From assembly GCA_943736015.1 (NCBI GenBank), contig OX031060.1:19607231-19671230 (forward strand): a stretch of 64,000 bases of DNA. Direction: 5' to 3'. Each line of letters opens with the position of its first letter. The stretch's first letter is position 1. The DNA is from Tridacna crocea (Eukaryota; Mollusca; Bivalvia; Cardiida; Cardiidae). The translations under genes were made by a program, and so were the position numbers. Positions 20,721 to 32,047 of this stretch are shown piece by piece. The notes below the pieces were generated by a model. It was not told where the DNA came from. It was given only the letters and a program-made list of their open reading frames with translations, and did no database searches.

Positions 20721-21156
20721 GGTAGAAGAATTGTTAAGAATTCCTTCATTTCTGTATAACTGTGCAAATAGCCCCAATTCACCAGAGCCACGTTTCTTGA
20801 CGGATCAAAATTTCACGAATAATTTTGAAAAAGGTCACCCAAGGAACATCTCTGTGAAATTATTTCAAAATCTGACCAGCGGTTTCAGAGGAGAAGATTT
20901 TTAAATAATTTCCTAGAAAATTCCATTTGGTTGCAGTGGCAACCAGAGTTTTTGATGGAATCAAATTCTGTGAACAATTTTAAAGAGGACCTCCCAAGAA
21001 ACATTCCAGCCAAGTTTGGTTCAAATTGGCTAGCGGTTTAGGAGGAGTTGATGTTTAAAGAATTGTTGACGACGCACTGACGCACGACCCACTGACGCAC
21101 GACCTACACCGGGTGATCCTAAAAGCTCCCCTTGAGCATGTTGTGCTCAGGTGAGC
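20721..21156 (+). repeat. AACAAGAG-family repeat, right part
   Basis: Continues 17941..18388 and ends GCTCAGGTGAGCTTAT, the family 3' end, after TGACGCACGACC repeats. Confidence 0.78.
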
Positions 21157-21632
21157 TTATAATAGGAGAAGCGCTTAGAAATTAAAATAGTATTTTTCAT
21201 AAATTATAGCAAGACATGAAGATCTTTCTATCCAAGGTCTTGCAAACAGGAATGATGAACATATTTTTCGTTTAGGCCTATAGAAGGACAAAATAAAGGC
21301 AAGTTCCACAATAAGCTGCAAGTTCCATTTCGAAACTTCCGCGGCCGCAAAGAATGACTGAAACACGTGATCAACACTTCTAAATTTACACATTTTCAAA
21401 TTTAGATTCTTTCAATTTTTTGGGAGGACTTCGGTGCGCTAGTGTATTGCCTTGTCATAGTCAATACATCAGAATATCACAAATTTGTCTAAATAGGTTA
21501 TTCTTTTTCTTACCATCTTCAATATTCGTGTTCCTGAAATAACCCCCCGCCCCCCTATTTCCTCTAACTTGAGGTACTCCTTACGGAAAGATTGTGCAGG
21601 GAGAAATTTCAAATATCTCCCCTTTTTATTGA
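21157..21632. other. Intergenic stretch without recognised features
   Basis: AT-rich, no ORF resembling a protein; a short C-rich run at 21543..21555. Confidence 0.7.
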
Positions 21633-21770
21633 ATCATACACTCCCGACTTTCGACGAAAGAGAAGGAGTTTGAAAACATTTTTGGACATGAGAAAATGCT
21701 AGTAAGCAGCATTTTCTCCTTTTCACATGATGTTTTCATTCTCGAGTGCAAAGGCTATCCCTGTTAAAAC
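21633..21770 (+). mobile_element. TTAA MITE, diverged
   Basis: Hairpin GAGAAAATGCTAGTAAGCAG with decayed outer stem; termini lost. 21771..22056 holds nothing recognised. Confidence 0.55.
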
Positions 21771-22056
21771 AGACACATGAATGCTCGTTACCTGGTGATG
21801 GGGCTCTATACCCAGTTGACGTAAACTTTATTTTTTCACCTCTAAATTTAGTTTTTCGCGGAGTTTAACCCTATACCACAGTGTTTTAACCCTTAGGCTT
21901 GTAAGTGAGATTCGCGGACCTTTTTGAAGACAATCTTGATGAAGATCAGGCTGCACAGAACATACTTTGACTTGTTGTATCGTGTTTATGCCGTTTTTAA
22001 CATTATTTTGGTTATATTGCGGCGACCAGTGCACCTTTCCATTATTTCCTATATTT

Positions 22057-22286
22057 TTAACCCTTTCCCAAACAGACCCTGGTTTTTACGACCCTAAGAA
22101 AGAAGCCTTCTTTTAAACATTGCGGGAAAAGGAGAAAATGTTGGTAACCAGCATTTTCTCCTTTTCCCACAATGTTTTCTACCCTGTAAGAAACAAATTT
22201 CAGTTTTTTATTTAAGTTTAATTTGTCGTCTGCAAGTGCTTTCAACTCGGACCAGTCTAAAATTTTGTCGTTTGGTAAAGAGTTAA
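22057..22286 (+). mobile_element. TTAA MITE, A-type left terminus, B hairpin
   Basis: Starts TTAACCCTTTCCCAAACAGA and ends TTTGGTAAAGAGTTAA. Intact hairpin except GTTGG/CCAGC at the tip. Confidence 0.9.
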
Positions 22287-22524
22287 AACAGGTACCCCGC
22301 ACAATATTTTTTCCAGCCAGCGGCTACTGTCCCACATCATCATCGTCGAGACAATTATCAGCGGATCAATCTCCGAAAAAAAAAGATGCCGACCCCCATG
22401 TTCTCCGGTCCTGCACGCTACCATGACTGAGCTATAAGAAGGCTTTTGAAAACATTTTTTTTTATGCAAAAGAGAAAATGCTGGTAACGGAAGCTTATTT
22501 GTGCCACTATTTTTCCCACCCTTT

Positions 22525-22753
22525 TTAACCCTTTTCCAAAGGACGAAATTTTAGACTGGCCCAAATTGAAAGCACTTGCAGACGACAAAGTACATGTTAC
22601 TCAAAAATTGAAATTTGTTTCTAGCAGGCTAGAAAACATTGTGGGTAAAGGAGAAAATGCTGGTTACCAGCATTTTCTCCTTTTCCCACTATGTTTTCAA
22701 AAGGCTTCTATCTCAGAGCCGTAAAAACCAGGGATTGTTTGGTAAAGGGTTAA
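22525..22753 (-). mobile_element. TTAA MITE, subfamily B
   Basis: Inverted, TTAA ends, perfect tip GCTGGTTACCAGC. Fragments of further copies flank it (about 22435..22490 and 22754..22830). Confidence 0.9.
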
Positions 22754-23017
22754 GCCACATGTAATTTGTCTTCTGCAAACCCTTTACATGAACTCGGATT
22801 AGTTTACAATTCTACCGTTTGGTAAAAGTAAACGTGAACAAGGTTAAAGATTTTCTTCTGGTAAATGGTTAGAAAATAAAATGGTGGAGTGGGAGAGTGT
22901 CAAAATAATTAAGTCACCCTTAATTTTTATATCAAATGTGTAAAATCGATTGATGATTCAACATGTTTTTTTTTTTCAGTCATAACACGGCAACAGCTCA
23001 AATCATTATGTATGTCT

Positions 23018-23112
23018 AGAGTTCCCCTAGCACAGGGTTAGGTATCATAAGTATCTTGCCCAAGGACACTGTCATGAAAATACACAGTGAGACTCGAACC
23101 GTATCAGGACAA
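23018..23112 (-). repeat. SINE fragment (box B and conserved tail)
   Basis: Minus strand: GGTTCGAGTCTC (box B) followed by GTGTCCTTGGGCAAGATACT, a motif found in the tails of many metazoan tRNA-derived SINEs. The head is replaced by the GC-rich array next to it. Confidence 0.55.
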
Positions 23113-23690
23113 TTGGGACAATTGCCCCCCGGACTATTCCCTCCCCTGGACAACGGACCCCTGAGGACAATTCCCCCGGACCATCCCCCCCGAGGACCCC
23201 CGACCATTGCGCCCCCCCCCCCTTTGTCCTCCTGGGGATAATTTCCCCCGGACCATTGCCCCCCTCCCGAAGACAATCTGTCCCCCTCCCGAAGACAATC
23301 TCCCCCGACTATTGCCCCTCCGAGGACAATCCCCTCTGGACTATTGCCCCCCGAGGACAATCCCCTGCCCGGACTATTGCCCCCCCCCCAGGACAATTCC
23401 GCCGGACACTTCGAATACGCAACGTAAGAACGTAAGAGGCAACGTGGTTCATTAATTGCATGTATCCTTGGGGGGGGGCATTGGTCCGGGGGTAATTGTC
23501 CTCGGGGGCAATAGTCCGGGGGTGAATTGTCATCGGGGGTAATGGTACGGGGGAGGGATTGTCGTCGGGGGGCTGTTGTTCGGGGGGTTTGTCCTCGGGC
23601 GGGGGGGCATAGTCGGGAGGGGGGGGGGGGAGAATTGTCCTCAGGGAGCAATAGTCGGGGGAGGCAATTGTCCTAGAATCAGCTCGAACA
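23108..23690. repeat. GC-rich foldback tandem array
   Basis: 23108..23400 repeats a unit like CCGAGGACAATTCCCCCGGA about 15-20 bp long; 23465..23690 repeats its inverse. The 65-bp spacer holds AACGTAAGAACGTAAGAGGC. ORFs of 196-211 codons here are Pro/Gly-rich artefacts. Confidence 0.8.
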
Positions 23691-23697
23691 CAGGTTT

Positions 23698-23927
23698 TTA
23701 ACCCTTTACCTGATATTCCAATTTGAGGCTCTTCCATTTCAGCAGCAAATAAAGATATGATGTTAAAAATATGGACAAATGAGGATACAAATATCTGATT
23801 GAGTGGAAAATATTGTGGAAAAAGGAGAAATTGCTCGTTACGAGCAATTTCTCCTTTTCCCACAATGTTTTCAAACGCTGTCTGTTGATGATACGTCAAA
23901 ATGAGTATCTATGGAGTAAAGGGTCAA
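23698..23927 (-). mobile_element. TTAA MITE, variant (C-like right end, A hairpin)
   Basis: TTAA at left, TCAA at right. Stem AGGAGAAATTGCTCGTTACG is type A; right end ATGAGTATCTATGGAGTAAA is type C inverted. The left arm matches neither, so this is a mosaic or a fourth subfamily. Confidence 0.8.
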
Positions 23928-23948
23928 GCTAACCTTATCGCTGAGCCA

Positions 23949-24223
23949 CATAGAACCCATCCTCGGATACCCCGGGGTCTCCCTATTTGCTACGCTAATC
24001 GACCCCTGGGACAATTAATTGAATTTCCCTCGCTTTACCTCTGGCCGAATGCTGGCTTTTCATTGGTTCCATCATCATTTTGTGATGGGCGAGTGGACTG
24101 TACGCTATGACGTTTCGTATCGATTTTCGGCGGCTGATTCAAAGTTTTATTAGTCAATTCTCCCAGGGTCGATGTAGCGTAGCAAACAGGGAGACCCCGG
24201 GGTATCCGAGGATGCATAGAACC
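23949..24223. mobile_element. 9-bp-TSD MITE, copy 1 (element 23958..24214)
   Basis: Ends CATCCTCGGATACCCCGGGG and its inverse; arms extend about 60 bp. CATAGAACC is duplicated exactly at 23949..23957 and 24215..24223. A 9-bp duplication fits Mutator-like (MULE) elements. The 257-bp body matches copy 2 at 38504..38762 closely. Confidence 0.88.
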
Positions 24224-25500
24224 AGTCTGATTTTAGAAAGAATGGATTTCACGAAGCGATGATCATAACGTCGCTTTACTTCCAAAACCTCGTAAATACA
24301 GCTTGTAACAAGCTGTAGTTACGAGCTTTTGGAAGTAAACCGACGATAATTTTGATTACGAAATTAGTACCATGCGTCACAGAGATGCATTAAGTCTCTT
24401 TTTGCGACAGCGTGACTCTAAAAGTTTTTAGTAATTGTCAACTGCGACGGAGGTGGGGGGGGGGGGGGGGGAAGGGGGATAACATGTCATATTTTTCAAG
24501 AACTCTGTTCATTTGATCATGATATGCTGATTCCAGGAGCCGCATATAACAACTGTCCTATAGATTGCTGTCTTAATCTTATTACATAAATAGGGTTTGA
24601 AAATAACGCTATTTCTGATATGCTTTTTTTTGTTGTTGTTGTTATTAGAAACGGTTAAGCCTTTCAAAAATCAAACTACATTCATCGTAATAAATAAAAT
24701 GGGCAGAGGGTTGTTTCGTCTCTATAGAACTGATGCCCGTGCACGATTGCCCCGGCGCAGGAATGAACGTTTATACTTGCATGTACGAACCGCACGAAAC
24801 GCGATCGTTTTGGGATCGGGATTCCGAATTATGGTGCGGGGTGGTGGGTCAAATAATAAAGTGTGGAGAGGTCTTCCTTACGTGTCAACGACCCCGGCAC
24901 CGATTGAACATAAATTAAAATTCCACAGGTCGACATTACCGCTTTCAACATGATTTTATTTACTTCACAGTGATAGGTTATAAATATCATTTTTGTACTG
25001 GGTTCATCATTTCTGGTCTCGAATGTGTCTCAGTGCCCAAGGATTCTCCAAAGAGACTTGTCGACACAGAAAGGGTTCGGTTAAATGCATTGTTTATATT
25101 GATCTTTTACCATCTTTTTTAAGCAGACAATTGATCATTCATTTTATCATCTAGTCATTTTCGGAGATCTTCAAATTCGGATAAGGGTTCACACAACCAG
25201 TATCTGTATGACCATATCGCCTAGATATCTGTCGATTACAAGCACACACTTCATCCCGTTTTAATTTTACGGGTGTTGTAAATCCAATCCCATTAACAAC
25301 AAAGTACATGTAAAACGGGTCTTTCATTATCATATTGTGCTAATTAATAGGGCTGAGAAATTTGATCAGGAATTATACTCTCATATTTGCCTTTGTCTAC
25401 AACGCATGGATTTCAGGAGGATTGTATAATGCTTTTTATGCTGAAGCCCAAATTATAGTTTTCATCAGAAACATTCAAATGCAGTTAAAATGGTGTACAG
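24224..25500. other. Intergenic region before TMTC2
   Basis: Contains an imperfect palindrome at 24271..24345 (TACTTCCAAAACCTCGTA against its inverse), a poly-G run near 24451..24471, and an unassigned 118-codon ORF at 24597..24953 with no recognised domain. Otherwise featureless. Confidence 0.65.
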
Positions 25501-25505
25501 ACTAT

Positions 25506-25562
25506 GGGTCGAAATTGTAATGGATCGAAATTGTTATGGTCCGAAATTGTTATGGGCCGAAA
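25506..25562 (+). repeat. Short tandem repeat in TMTC2 5' region
   Basis: Four imperfect copies of a unit near TCGAAATTGTTATGG, 15-16 bp each, directly upstream of the exon 1 region. It encodes part of the in-frame upstream extension that I rejected as protein. Confidence 0.7.
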
Positions 25563-25582
25563 TGTCTCAAAATCGAAAGTGT

Positions 25583-25594
25583 TGCGCATGCGCT
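25583..25594 (+). promoter_or_regulatory. NRF-1-type site upstream of TMTC2 start
   Basis: TGCGCATGCGCT fits the palindromic nuclear respiratory factor 1 consensus. It lies 48 bp before the chosen ATG, where a TATA-less promoter or 5' UTR is expected. Binding is inferred from the motif only. Confidence 0.5.
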
Positions 25595-25641
25595 GTTGCG
25601 GTTTAGAAAGCAGAGGCCGGTGGGCAGCCGACAGTATAAAC

Positions 25642-25727
25642 ATGGATCTCACAGGGCTTGTGACAAGTTTCGTCGCATTTGTGCTTTATTTGAACACGCT
25701 AGACGCAGATTTTGCATACGATGACAG
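25642..25727 (+). CDS. TMTC2: TMTC2-like coding exon 1 (signal anchor and DD motif)
   Basis: Encodes residues 1-28 and two bases of codon 29. Residues 3-20 are the first membrane segment, ending LYLNTLDADFAYDD; the terminal Asp pair (27-28) is the conserved luminal acidic motif expected at the active site of this GT-C-like family. The start at 25642 gives the family's usual short N-terminus and has AACATGG context. An in-frame ATG at 25504 exists but would add 46 residues translated from a small tandem repeat, so it is not preferred. The donor GTGAGA begins at 25728, phase 2. Confidence 0.9.
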
Positions 25728-26070
25728 GTGAGAAAAGTTCAAATTATTTTCATTTGTTGTCAAGGAAAACCGACACATTTAAATCAATAAAGACGAATGT
25801 CTAACCTGTCCTATTCGTTTGACAGGTTGTTTAGCCATCCGTAACTGTAAATGATTTGGGTGATAATTTTAATATTCTCATTGAGCTGGACTATCTATGT
25901 ATTGACTTATTTATCGTACGCTTAGAGCTAGCTGTACTGATGTTTTGGGTATATTTGAACTAACTTTCCATGGCATACTCTGACAAAACAGGAATATGAC
26001 ATTCTATAACCAAAATATCGCAAAAAGATAAAATGTGAAAATATCCGTGTTCTCCTTTCTGCGTTCACAG

Positions 26071-26425
26071 TATAGAGAAACTGGTCTCTATAAGAATGTA
26101 TAAATACAGTTTAGCCGGCAACTTACGGTTATCTGGATGTAGTATTCAGAAGTTCTGGCCGGCTTGTCTGTAAAACGCGATGTAAAGCTATAGTTTCCTC
26201 GTGGGGAGCTGTTCAGCTAAGTTGATAGGTCTGTTCAGTAAAGTGGTATATCGTCAAGTGCGCCGAATCTCGTTTGGTTCAAGCCCAGTAAAACGCCTGC
26301 GCATGCACAGGATGGGCTGCTGAATCCTCATTGGTTGTTGCCTGGCATGTTATTGTCAACAACTCTTCGTCAAGACTCGGGCAATTTCCGGAACCCGAAC
26401 TTTAACGATATCTAACAATTCTACA
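26071..26425 (-). repeat. 3' LTR (element on minus strand)
   Basis: 355 bp; by eye identical to 31693..32047 at every position. Contains TGCGCATGCACA, near the NRF-1 consensus, and TGGTCTCTATAAG on the plus strand. Confidence 0.92.
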
Positions 26426-26434
26426 CTCCTCCCC
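26426..26434 (-). other. Polypurine tract
   Basis: GGGGAGGAG on the minus strand immediately before the 3' LTR, the usual primer for plus-strand DNA synthesis. Confidence 0.75.
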
Positions 26435-29341
26435 ATTTTATTTAAAAGAACCTCTGCTCATTTTCATTATATATCTAAAACCCCTATTATATATCTAAAA
26501 CCCCAAAACTTAAAACAATAAGTCCCTGTAAGGCATCATCACCGTTTGACCCAATGTTCCTCCACCATTTTGATGGTATGGGCGTTACAATTGGACATGT
26601 TTGATTGTGTCCATCTTGTGAAGCTAATGCCATCAGGGTTAACTAAAATTCACAAAACAGTATCTACAATTTGGTAAGTATTTCTAAAACTTTAAAAGTA
26701 GCATCATTAATTAAAATTCATAAATAGTACCTAAAAATTGGTACCTATTTCGAAGACTTTAAAAGTAGATCTAGCACTTTAAAGTAAATGATTATAAAAC
26801 CCAGCAGGCTGATGATAGATAGCAAAAAGTATATACACCTACAGCCTATTTTTAAAATGAAATGTACTATCACAGTATGTAAGGACTGGTCTGATAAAAG
26901 ATATTAAATACTTTGTGGTGCTTCCACAACGTTTAACGTTTCTTGATAATGTGCATTCTCATAGGGTAACTACTATAATGCATGACCCAATATATAACTT
27001 TCTGCTTATCACTAAGGGATTCGAGAGAGATAGAGCATTGATCAGCATTCTGATACTTGCTCAAAACCAAGCGCTTGATAATCATATTGAGGCAATTCAT
27101 CCAACCAACTTGCCAGTTGACCTTATCATATTTTTAAAACTGCTGTGGTTAAATGGATTCAGAATTTGCCCCGCGAAATGCTGCCCGAGTTGACGAGTAA
27201 CGTGCAACGCTGTAAGAAGCTCCTTACGAGTGGTGCAATACCTCCTCCTTTCAGACAGCCAGGATTAGACACAAATAAACGATTATTATACTCTCCTGTC
27301 CTCCCTGCACCTGTGATAGCTGGGCTATACTTATTGCTTTTTGGGATACATCAGTATCAAGAAAGAATAAATAAACCAGTCCCATCAGGTTAACTTTACA
27401 CTGGAGCTGATGTTAGAGCTACCTCTTATGACATTGTCATTCACCCCCATTTAGTCATTCTTTCTGATTGGTGTATATGATGGAGAGGCTGGATTCCAAA
27501 AATCCCTTATAATTTCTCTTATCTGTGGTATTTGGCCAACCCCAAGGAACGTTCCATATCTATGGAACTTTGGGGCATCGGCCAGTTTTCCACATACCTA
27601 TCCACTTCACGTATTTCTAACCCTTTTCCCCCAAAACCCATCTTACTGAAAGTTTCACTTTCCGTTGGAAAATGACATTTTTGGGTACAGATTGTGCCCA
27701 TTATCCCAATGTCTTCCAGAGAAGTGGAAACTTATAGATATCTAGATATGCCTCCTATAAACAGGTTTAATGTTCCTGCAAGTGGCTTTGGTGTAATACC
27801 AAAAGCCACTGATCCTGCAGTCTGGAACGAACCATATTTCTTACTGTGGGTCGCTTCGTGTCTGGTCACCTACCGCTATGGTTATCTACCACTTGGCGGG
27901 ATTGGCAACCATTCCCAAAACGACCCATCACCAGAAGGGTATCCAAGCACTCTTTATAAGGGCACAGGTTAGAAATCCCTTTTCACAGCAATCTTAAGGG
28001 TGCTGAAATCCATTATACCATCGCACACTTTCCCTTCCCATATCAAAATTGTCAGAGAAGTCTATTCTGAAATTAAGGAGTTACCTCCCTGCATTACGCA
28101 TCTATTCTGAACAAGCTTTCCTCATAGACACACTCCTTTCTCCTTTAATGGGTCGTGCGACACAAGTAACAAGGTTTGGTGCTCTAACAAAATTGAAGTT
28201 ACCCAAATTATAGGCTTCCTGATATTTGATTTAAAAGAAATGTATTGATTGCTCCAGTGTTTAGTTACTTTCAGTACTTTGAATGACCAGGCAGTTATTT
28301 TCTACCCATATTTTCCCTTATTTTGGGCAAATACTGCTTTCGTCAGAATTACCCAATGGATGGGCATGAGAGAATTCATGGGCAGATCTTATCCCAAATA
28401 TAAATATATATATATTTTTTTTAAGTTTGGCAATTTTCAGATTCCGTGCCATATTAATGGTTGCCCTGATTTAGGCCATGATGATTTTACTTTTCATTAA
28501 GTTCTTGATATTAGTAGGTCGCGTGTGAAATTGACCTACCTTTGACTTACAATAGCAACTCACCAACTGCACAGAATTTGGAGGAATTACTGTCTTTATT
28601 GTACAGCTACATCCCCCAAAGACTTGTCTGGTGTTTACGTGTTGCTGATCCTATTCTAATGTAACCAAATAGAAAATTATCACTGGAAGATGATTTAAGA
28701 TCTTTACAACCCTTTCTCTAACATGACTGCCTGAACATTCAAACTTAAGGCCTCAAAATAATTCTTTCAGGATCGGAAGGCCTTATTGTCCGATCCTGAC
28801 CCATTTAAAAAGTATTTTACTCTTCTGCATAAAAAAAGTACAGACTTGGATAGTAATCTTTCATGTGACTGGCACTTTTATTGACAAAGTGCCGTAGTTA
28901 TACTCCCCCACTTTGCAATTAATTATAAAACAATTATAAATTTCCAATTTAAATGGGGGGTGTTAAACTTTATTTTGTATAATAAGTGTTAAATGATAAG
29001 AACCAGACCTCTAGCCACAAGTTTGGCCGTGAGGTGTTCACGTCACATATATTATTGTTGTAATAATTTTTTCCTCAAAAGTTTTTTACATCTATTGTAA
29101 GTGAGATCATACATGTCAGTTTTTGTTATAATATTGATTTTATTAATTTTGAATCTTAGGTCTTTTTGAATCTTAACCTTTTTGCAAAACTATTTCATTC
29201 TATCCAAGTCTCATGAAGGGCTAGGTGGTTTGATCTTTTGTTGGCAAAGTGGTAACAATCACGACAGAATGTTTATGTAAACATGTCTGTGCACGTATTG
29301 CCCAATTTACCCTTTCTCTGACTCCAAGCTTTGTAAATCAA

Positions 29342-29560
29342 TTACCGCCATTTTGTTGCTGAAACCCCATTTTCCTGGGATAGAGGTTGTTGGTTCTCCC
29401 AGATAACCCAATTACCCGCTTCCCTATGGGTGCAACCCCTGCAGAATAGATACTGCCATTTTGTTGCTGAAAACCCATTTTCCCGGGAATTAGGTTGTTG
29501 GTTCCGAGATAATCCTATACCCTGCTTCCCTATGGGCACAACCGCAGCAGAATAGTGTGA
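29342..29560. repeat. Two-copy tandem repeat inside the LTR element
   Basis: About 110-bp unit containing GCCATTTTGTTGCTGAAA, GAGGTTGTTGGTTC-type and GCTTCCCTATGGG blocks, repeated twice. Confidence 0.75.
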
Positions 29561-30757
29561 ATGACAAGGCCATTTCTTTCTACATAGGAATATCTGGGCA
29601 TTATTGCGCCCAGGTCACCAATTCCTATATGCTCATTCCCCAAAACTTTCATTGGGCTGTTGGGTTTAAGTCATAGGCTGAGCCATGAGGTTTTCAGGAA
29701 TATCGTTCCATTAAAATCTCAGTGGTAGCCTATCAACTTATCAGACCTAAGCTATGGGTTGTGGGTACCTATAAATCTCTTATTGCAGAGAAGTGCCCTA
29801 CAGCTTTCCATACAAAAACCCATAAAACACCCATCCATTCTTGGCTTCACCAAGAATCTTTGCTCTTTTCTTTAACACTATTTATTCCAAACTAGCCTAG
29901 TCAATTCAGCTAATATTCTATATTGATGTTCTAAAGCTATTGTAGAAAAGACTTGTCTCTTTCTTCCACCTTTCTTATTCTAGCCTTCCCCCTTGTATGA
30001 CTAAAAAGACCAAGAGTGAAGGTTTTTTCCACTTTTGTTTTGCCCTTCAGCAGATAGAGTATCAAAAATTAATTTGTCTTCTTTCTCCTCAGTTTTCATA
30101 CAGGCTGTCAAGTTCTACAGTAAAGTAGGGGTAAGAAGCACAAAAAGTAATCTTTCCCCAAATAATTTTTAACTACTGCTGGAATATTCTTATGTATTAA
30201 CAAAATAAATAAGCTAGAGATAATGTTATCTAGAGGCAGTAATAAAGACAAAACAATATATTGTGCATGTCTTCGTACTACTTGTAAAATAGAAGTTATA
30301 CAAATACAAATATTGGAAAATATATGTGAAGCTTTACTTATCATCAACTATTTGCAATCAGTGAAATGTCAAGATTATAGATAGATACTGGATAAGGGTA
30401 AAAGAAAGTATGTTAAATTAATTTTCTTTAATTACAAGGTCAATCACAAAGTTAAATTAGAAATAATGAAGTTATTTTTAAATACATGTACTCAAATTAC
30501 TTTAATGTTAAATATTAGTAATCAATCCTACCAGTATTAATATAAGTTACATGTCCATAAAGAGGACAGTGCCTACAATTGGATAGATATCTATTCTAAT
30601 AAAAGTAGCATTAAAAAAGGATAAGGTTGTTCAATTCAAAACTAGTTATCTTTTCTTGTGATGAGAAAAAGCTGAAATAATGTGTAATTAAGTAATATGA
30701 AATAGGGTGACAGCCTGTAAATAACATCCCTGTGAGAAAAGAAAATTCCCAATCCCT

Positions 30758-30995
30758 TTTGAATTCTGGTCTAATTCCTCAAATTCCTGGTTTCAGATGG
30801 ATGAACAGAAAAAGAAATCAAGCCTGCATAAAACATCCACTCCCAAAACCGTATGGGCAACCGACCAATGTTCTCCTAAATGTGGAATGGTCTAGTCCCC
30901 CGAATTCCTGGTTTCAGATGGATGAACATACATAAGAAATCTGTTCTGTTCAAATCATCCACTCCTAAAACCGTATGGGCAACCAACCAATGTTC
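30758..30995. repeat. Two-copy tandem repeat inside the LTR element
   Basis: About 130-bp unit with AATTCCTGGTTTCAGATGGA, CATCCACTCC and AAAACCGTATGGGCAACC, twice. Confidence 0.75.
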
Positions 30996-31672
30996 TCCAA
31001 AAAGTAAATGGGGACAGGGATGATACATTAAACTTGAATAGTCCGACTCTCCCCCTCAATGTTTTTTTTTTTTTTTTAAATTGCCTTATGTAGGTTGGGG
31101 TTAAAAAAAATATTGTCAGACAAAACAGAGGAGAAATAACACTAATTAATGAAAAAATGATTTTTTTTTTTCGTAAAAATTTTACAATGTAGCTGCCGAT
31201 AACCGAAACCGGAAACGGAAGTGAAATCAGCAAGCTAATGTAAAATACTGCCGTGGGAGTAGCAAAACCGTGAGGAAAATGGGCAACTTAATGTCAACTG
31301 TACAACAAGTCCCCCATATATCCCTTTCCTCACGGGGCACTGCTTGAACAAAACACTTTTTCAGCGAAAAAGAGTCTCGCTAGTGGAGGTTATCTCTTGA
31401 ACTATGCCCGATTATGGATATTTTCAATTTGGACGCTGCCGGGAAATTGCGAATAAAACCCGCACTCTGAAATCCCAGTTGGCCGCTTCAAAAAATCAGT
31501 TATTTTGAAAATCGCCGTTTGGGATATTTTTCAGGGTCTCCCACGGAGTTACCTATTGCAATCCCTAATGCCTCCAATATACATTGAATCCAACACGCGG
31601 CTTAACGTTCAGCACGAGATTTTTACCGCTAATTGCAAGTACAATTTTATATGCCGATGTGTTCACGAGGTT

Positions 31673-31690
31673 CAATTGCTCGCAGCGCCA
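31673..31690 (-). other. Putative primer-binding site
   Basis: TGGCGCTGCGAGCAATTG on the minus strand, two bases inside the 5' LTR. The TGG start and position are typical; the tRNA was not identified. Confidence 0.6.
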
Positions 31691-31692
31691 AT

Positions 31693-32047
31693 TATAGAGA
31701 AACTGGTCTCTATAAGAATGTATAAATACAGTTTAGCCGGCAACTTACGGTTATCTGGATGTAGTATTCAGAAGTTCTGGCCGGCTTGTCTGTAAAACGC
31801 GATGTAAAGCTATAGTTTCCTCGTGGGGAGCTGTTCAGCTAAGTTGATAGGTCTGTTCAGTAAAGTGGTATATCGTCAAGTGCGCCGAATCTCGTTTGGT
31901 TCAAGCCCAGTAAAACGCCTGCGCATGCACAGGATGGGCTGCTGAATCCTCATTGGTTGTTGCCTGGCATGTTATTGTCAACAACTCTTCGTCAAGACTC
32001 GGGCAATTTCCGGAACCCGAACTTTAACGATATCTAACAATTCTACA
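31693..32047 (-). repeat. 5' LTR (element on minus strand)
   Basis: 355 bp, identical by eye to the other LTR, which implies insertion too recent for substitutions to accumulate. Confidence 0.92.

Larger units (their letters stand above)
26071..32047 (-). mobile_element. Non-autonomous LTR retrotransposon, very recent
   Basis: Two 355-bp direct repeats bound a 5,267-bp interior. Target duplication ACAG is exact (26067..26070 and 32048..32051). Reading on the minus strand, each LTR starts TGTAGAATTG and ends CTCTATA. Two bases after the 5' LTR comes TGGCGCTGCGAGCAATTG (primer-binding-site-like), and the 3' LTR is preceded by GGGGAGGAG (polypurine tract). No gag, protease, RT, RNase H or integrase motif is visible and no ORF exceeds about 92 codons, so it must have been mobilised in trans. 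Confidence 0.88.

Noticed and set aside
23016..23899. Overlapping ORFs of 211 and 196 codons (minus strand)
   Set aside because: Pro/Gly-rich low-complexity frames across the GC-rich foldback array; several frames are open at once.
24597..24953. 118-codon ORF between the two genes
   Set aside because: No recognised domain. The N-terminal poly-Leu comes from a T-rich and GTT repeat, and another frame is also open. Kept only as a note in the intergenic entry.
25504..25641. In-frame N-terminal extension of TMTC2
   Set aside because: It would translate a short tandem repeat and the NRF-1-type promoter region, and the family starts next to the first membrane segment.
26427..31692. gag-pol genes inside the LTR element
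   Set aside because: I looked for RT, RNase H, protease and integrase motifs in the longer frames and found none; the longest frame is about 92 codons.
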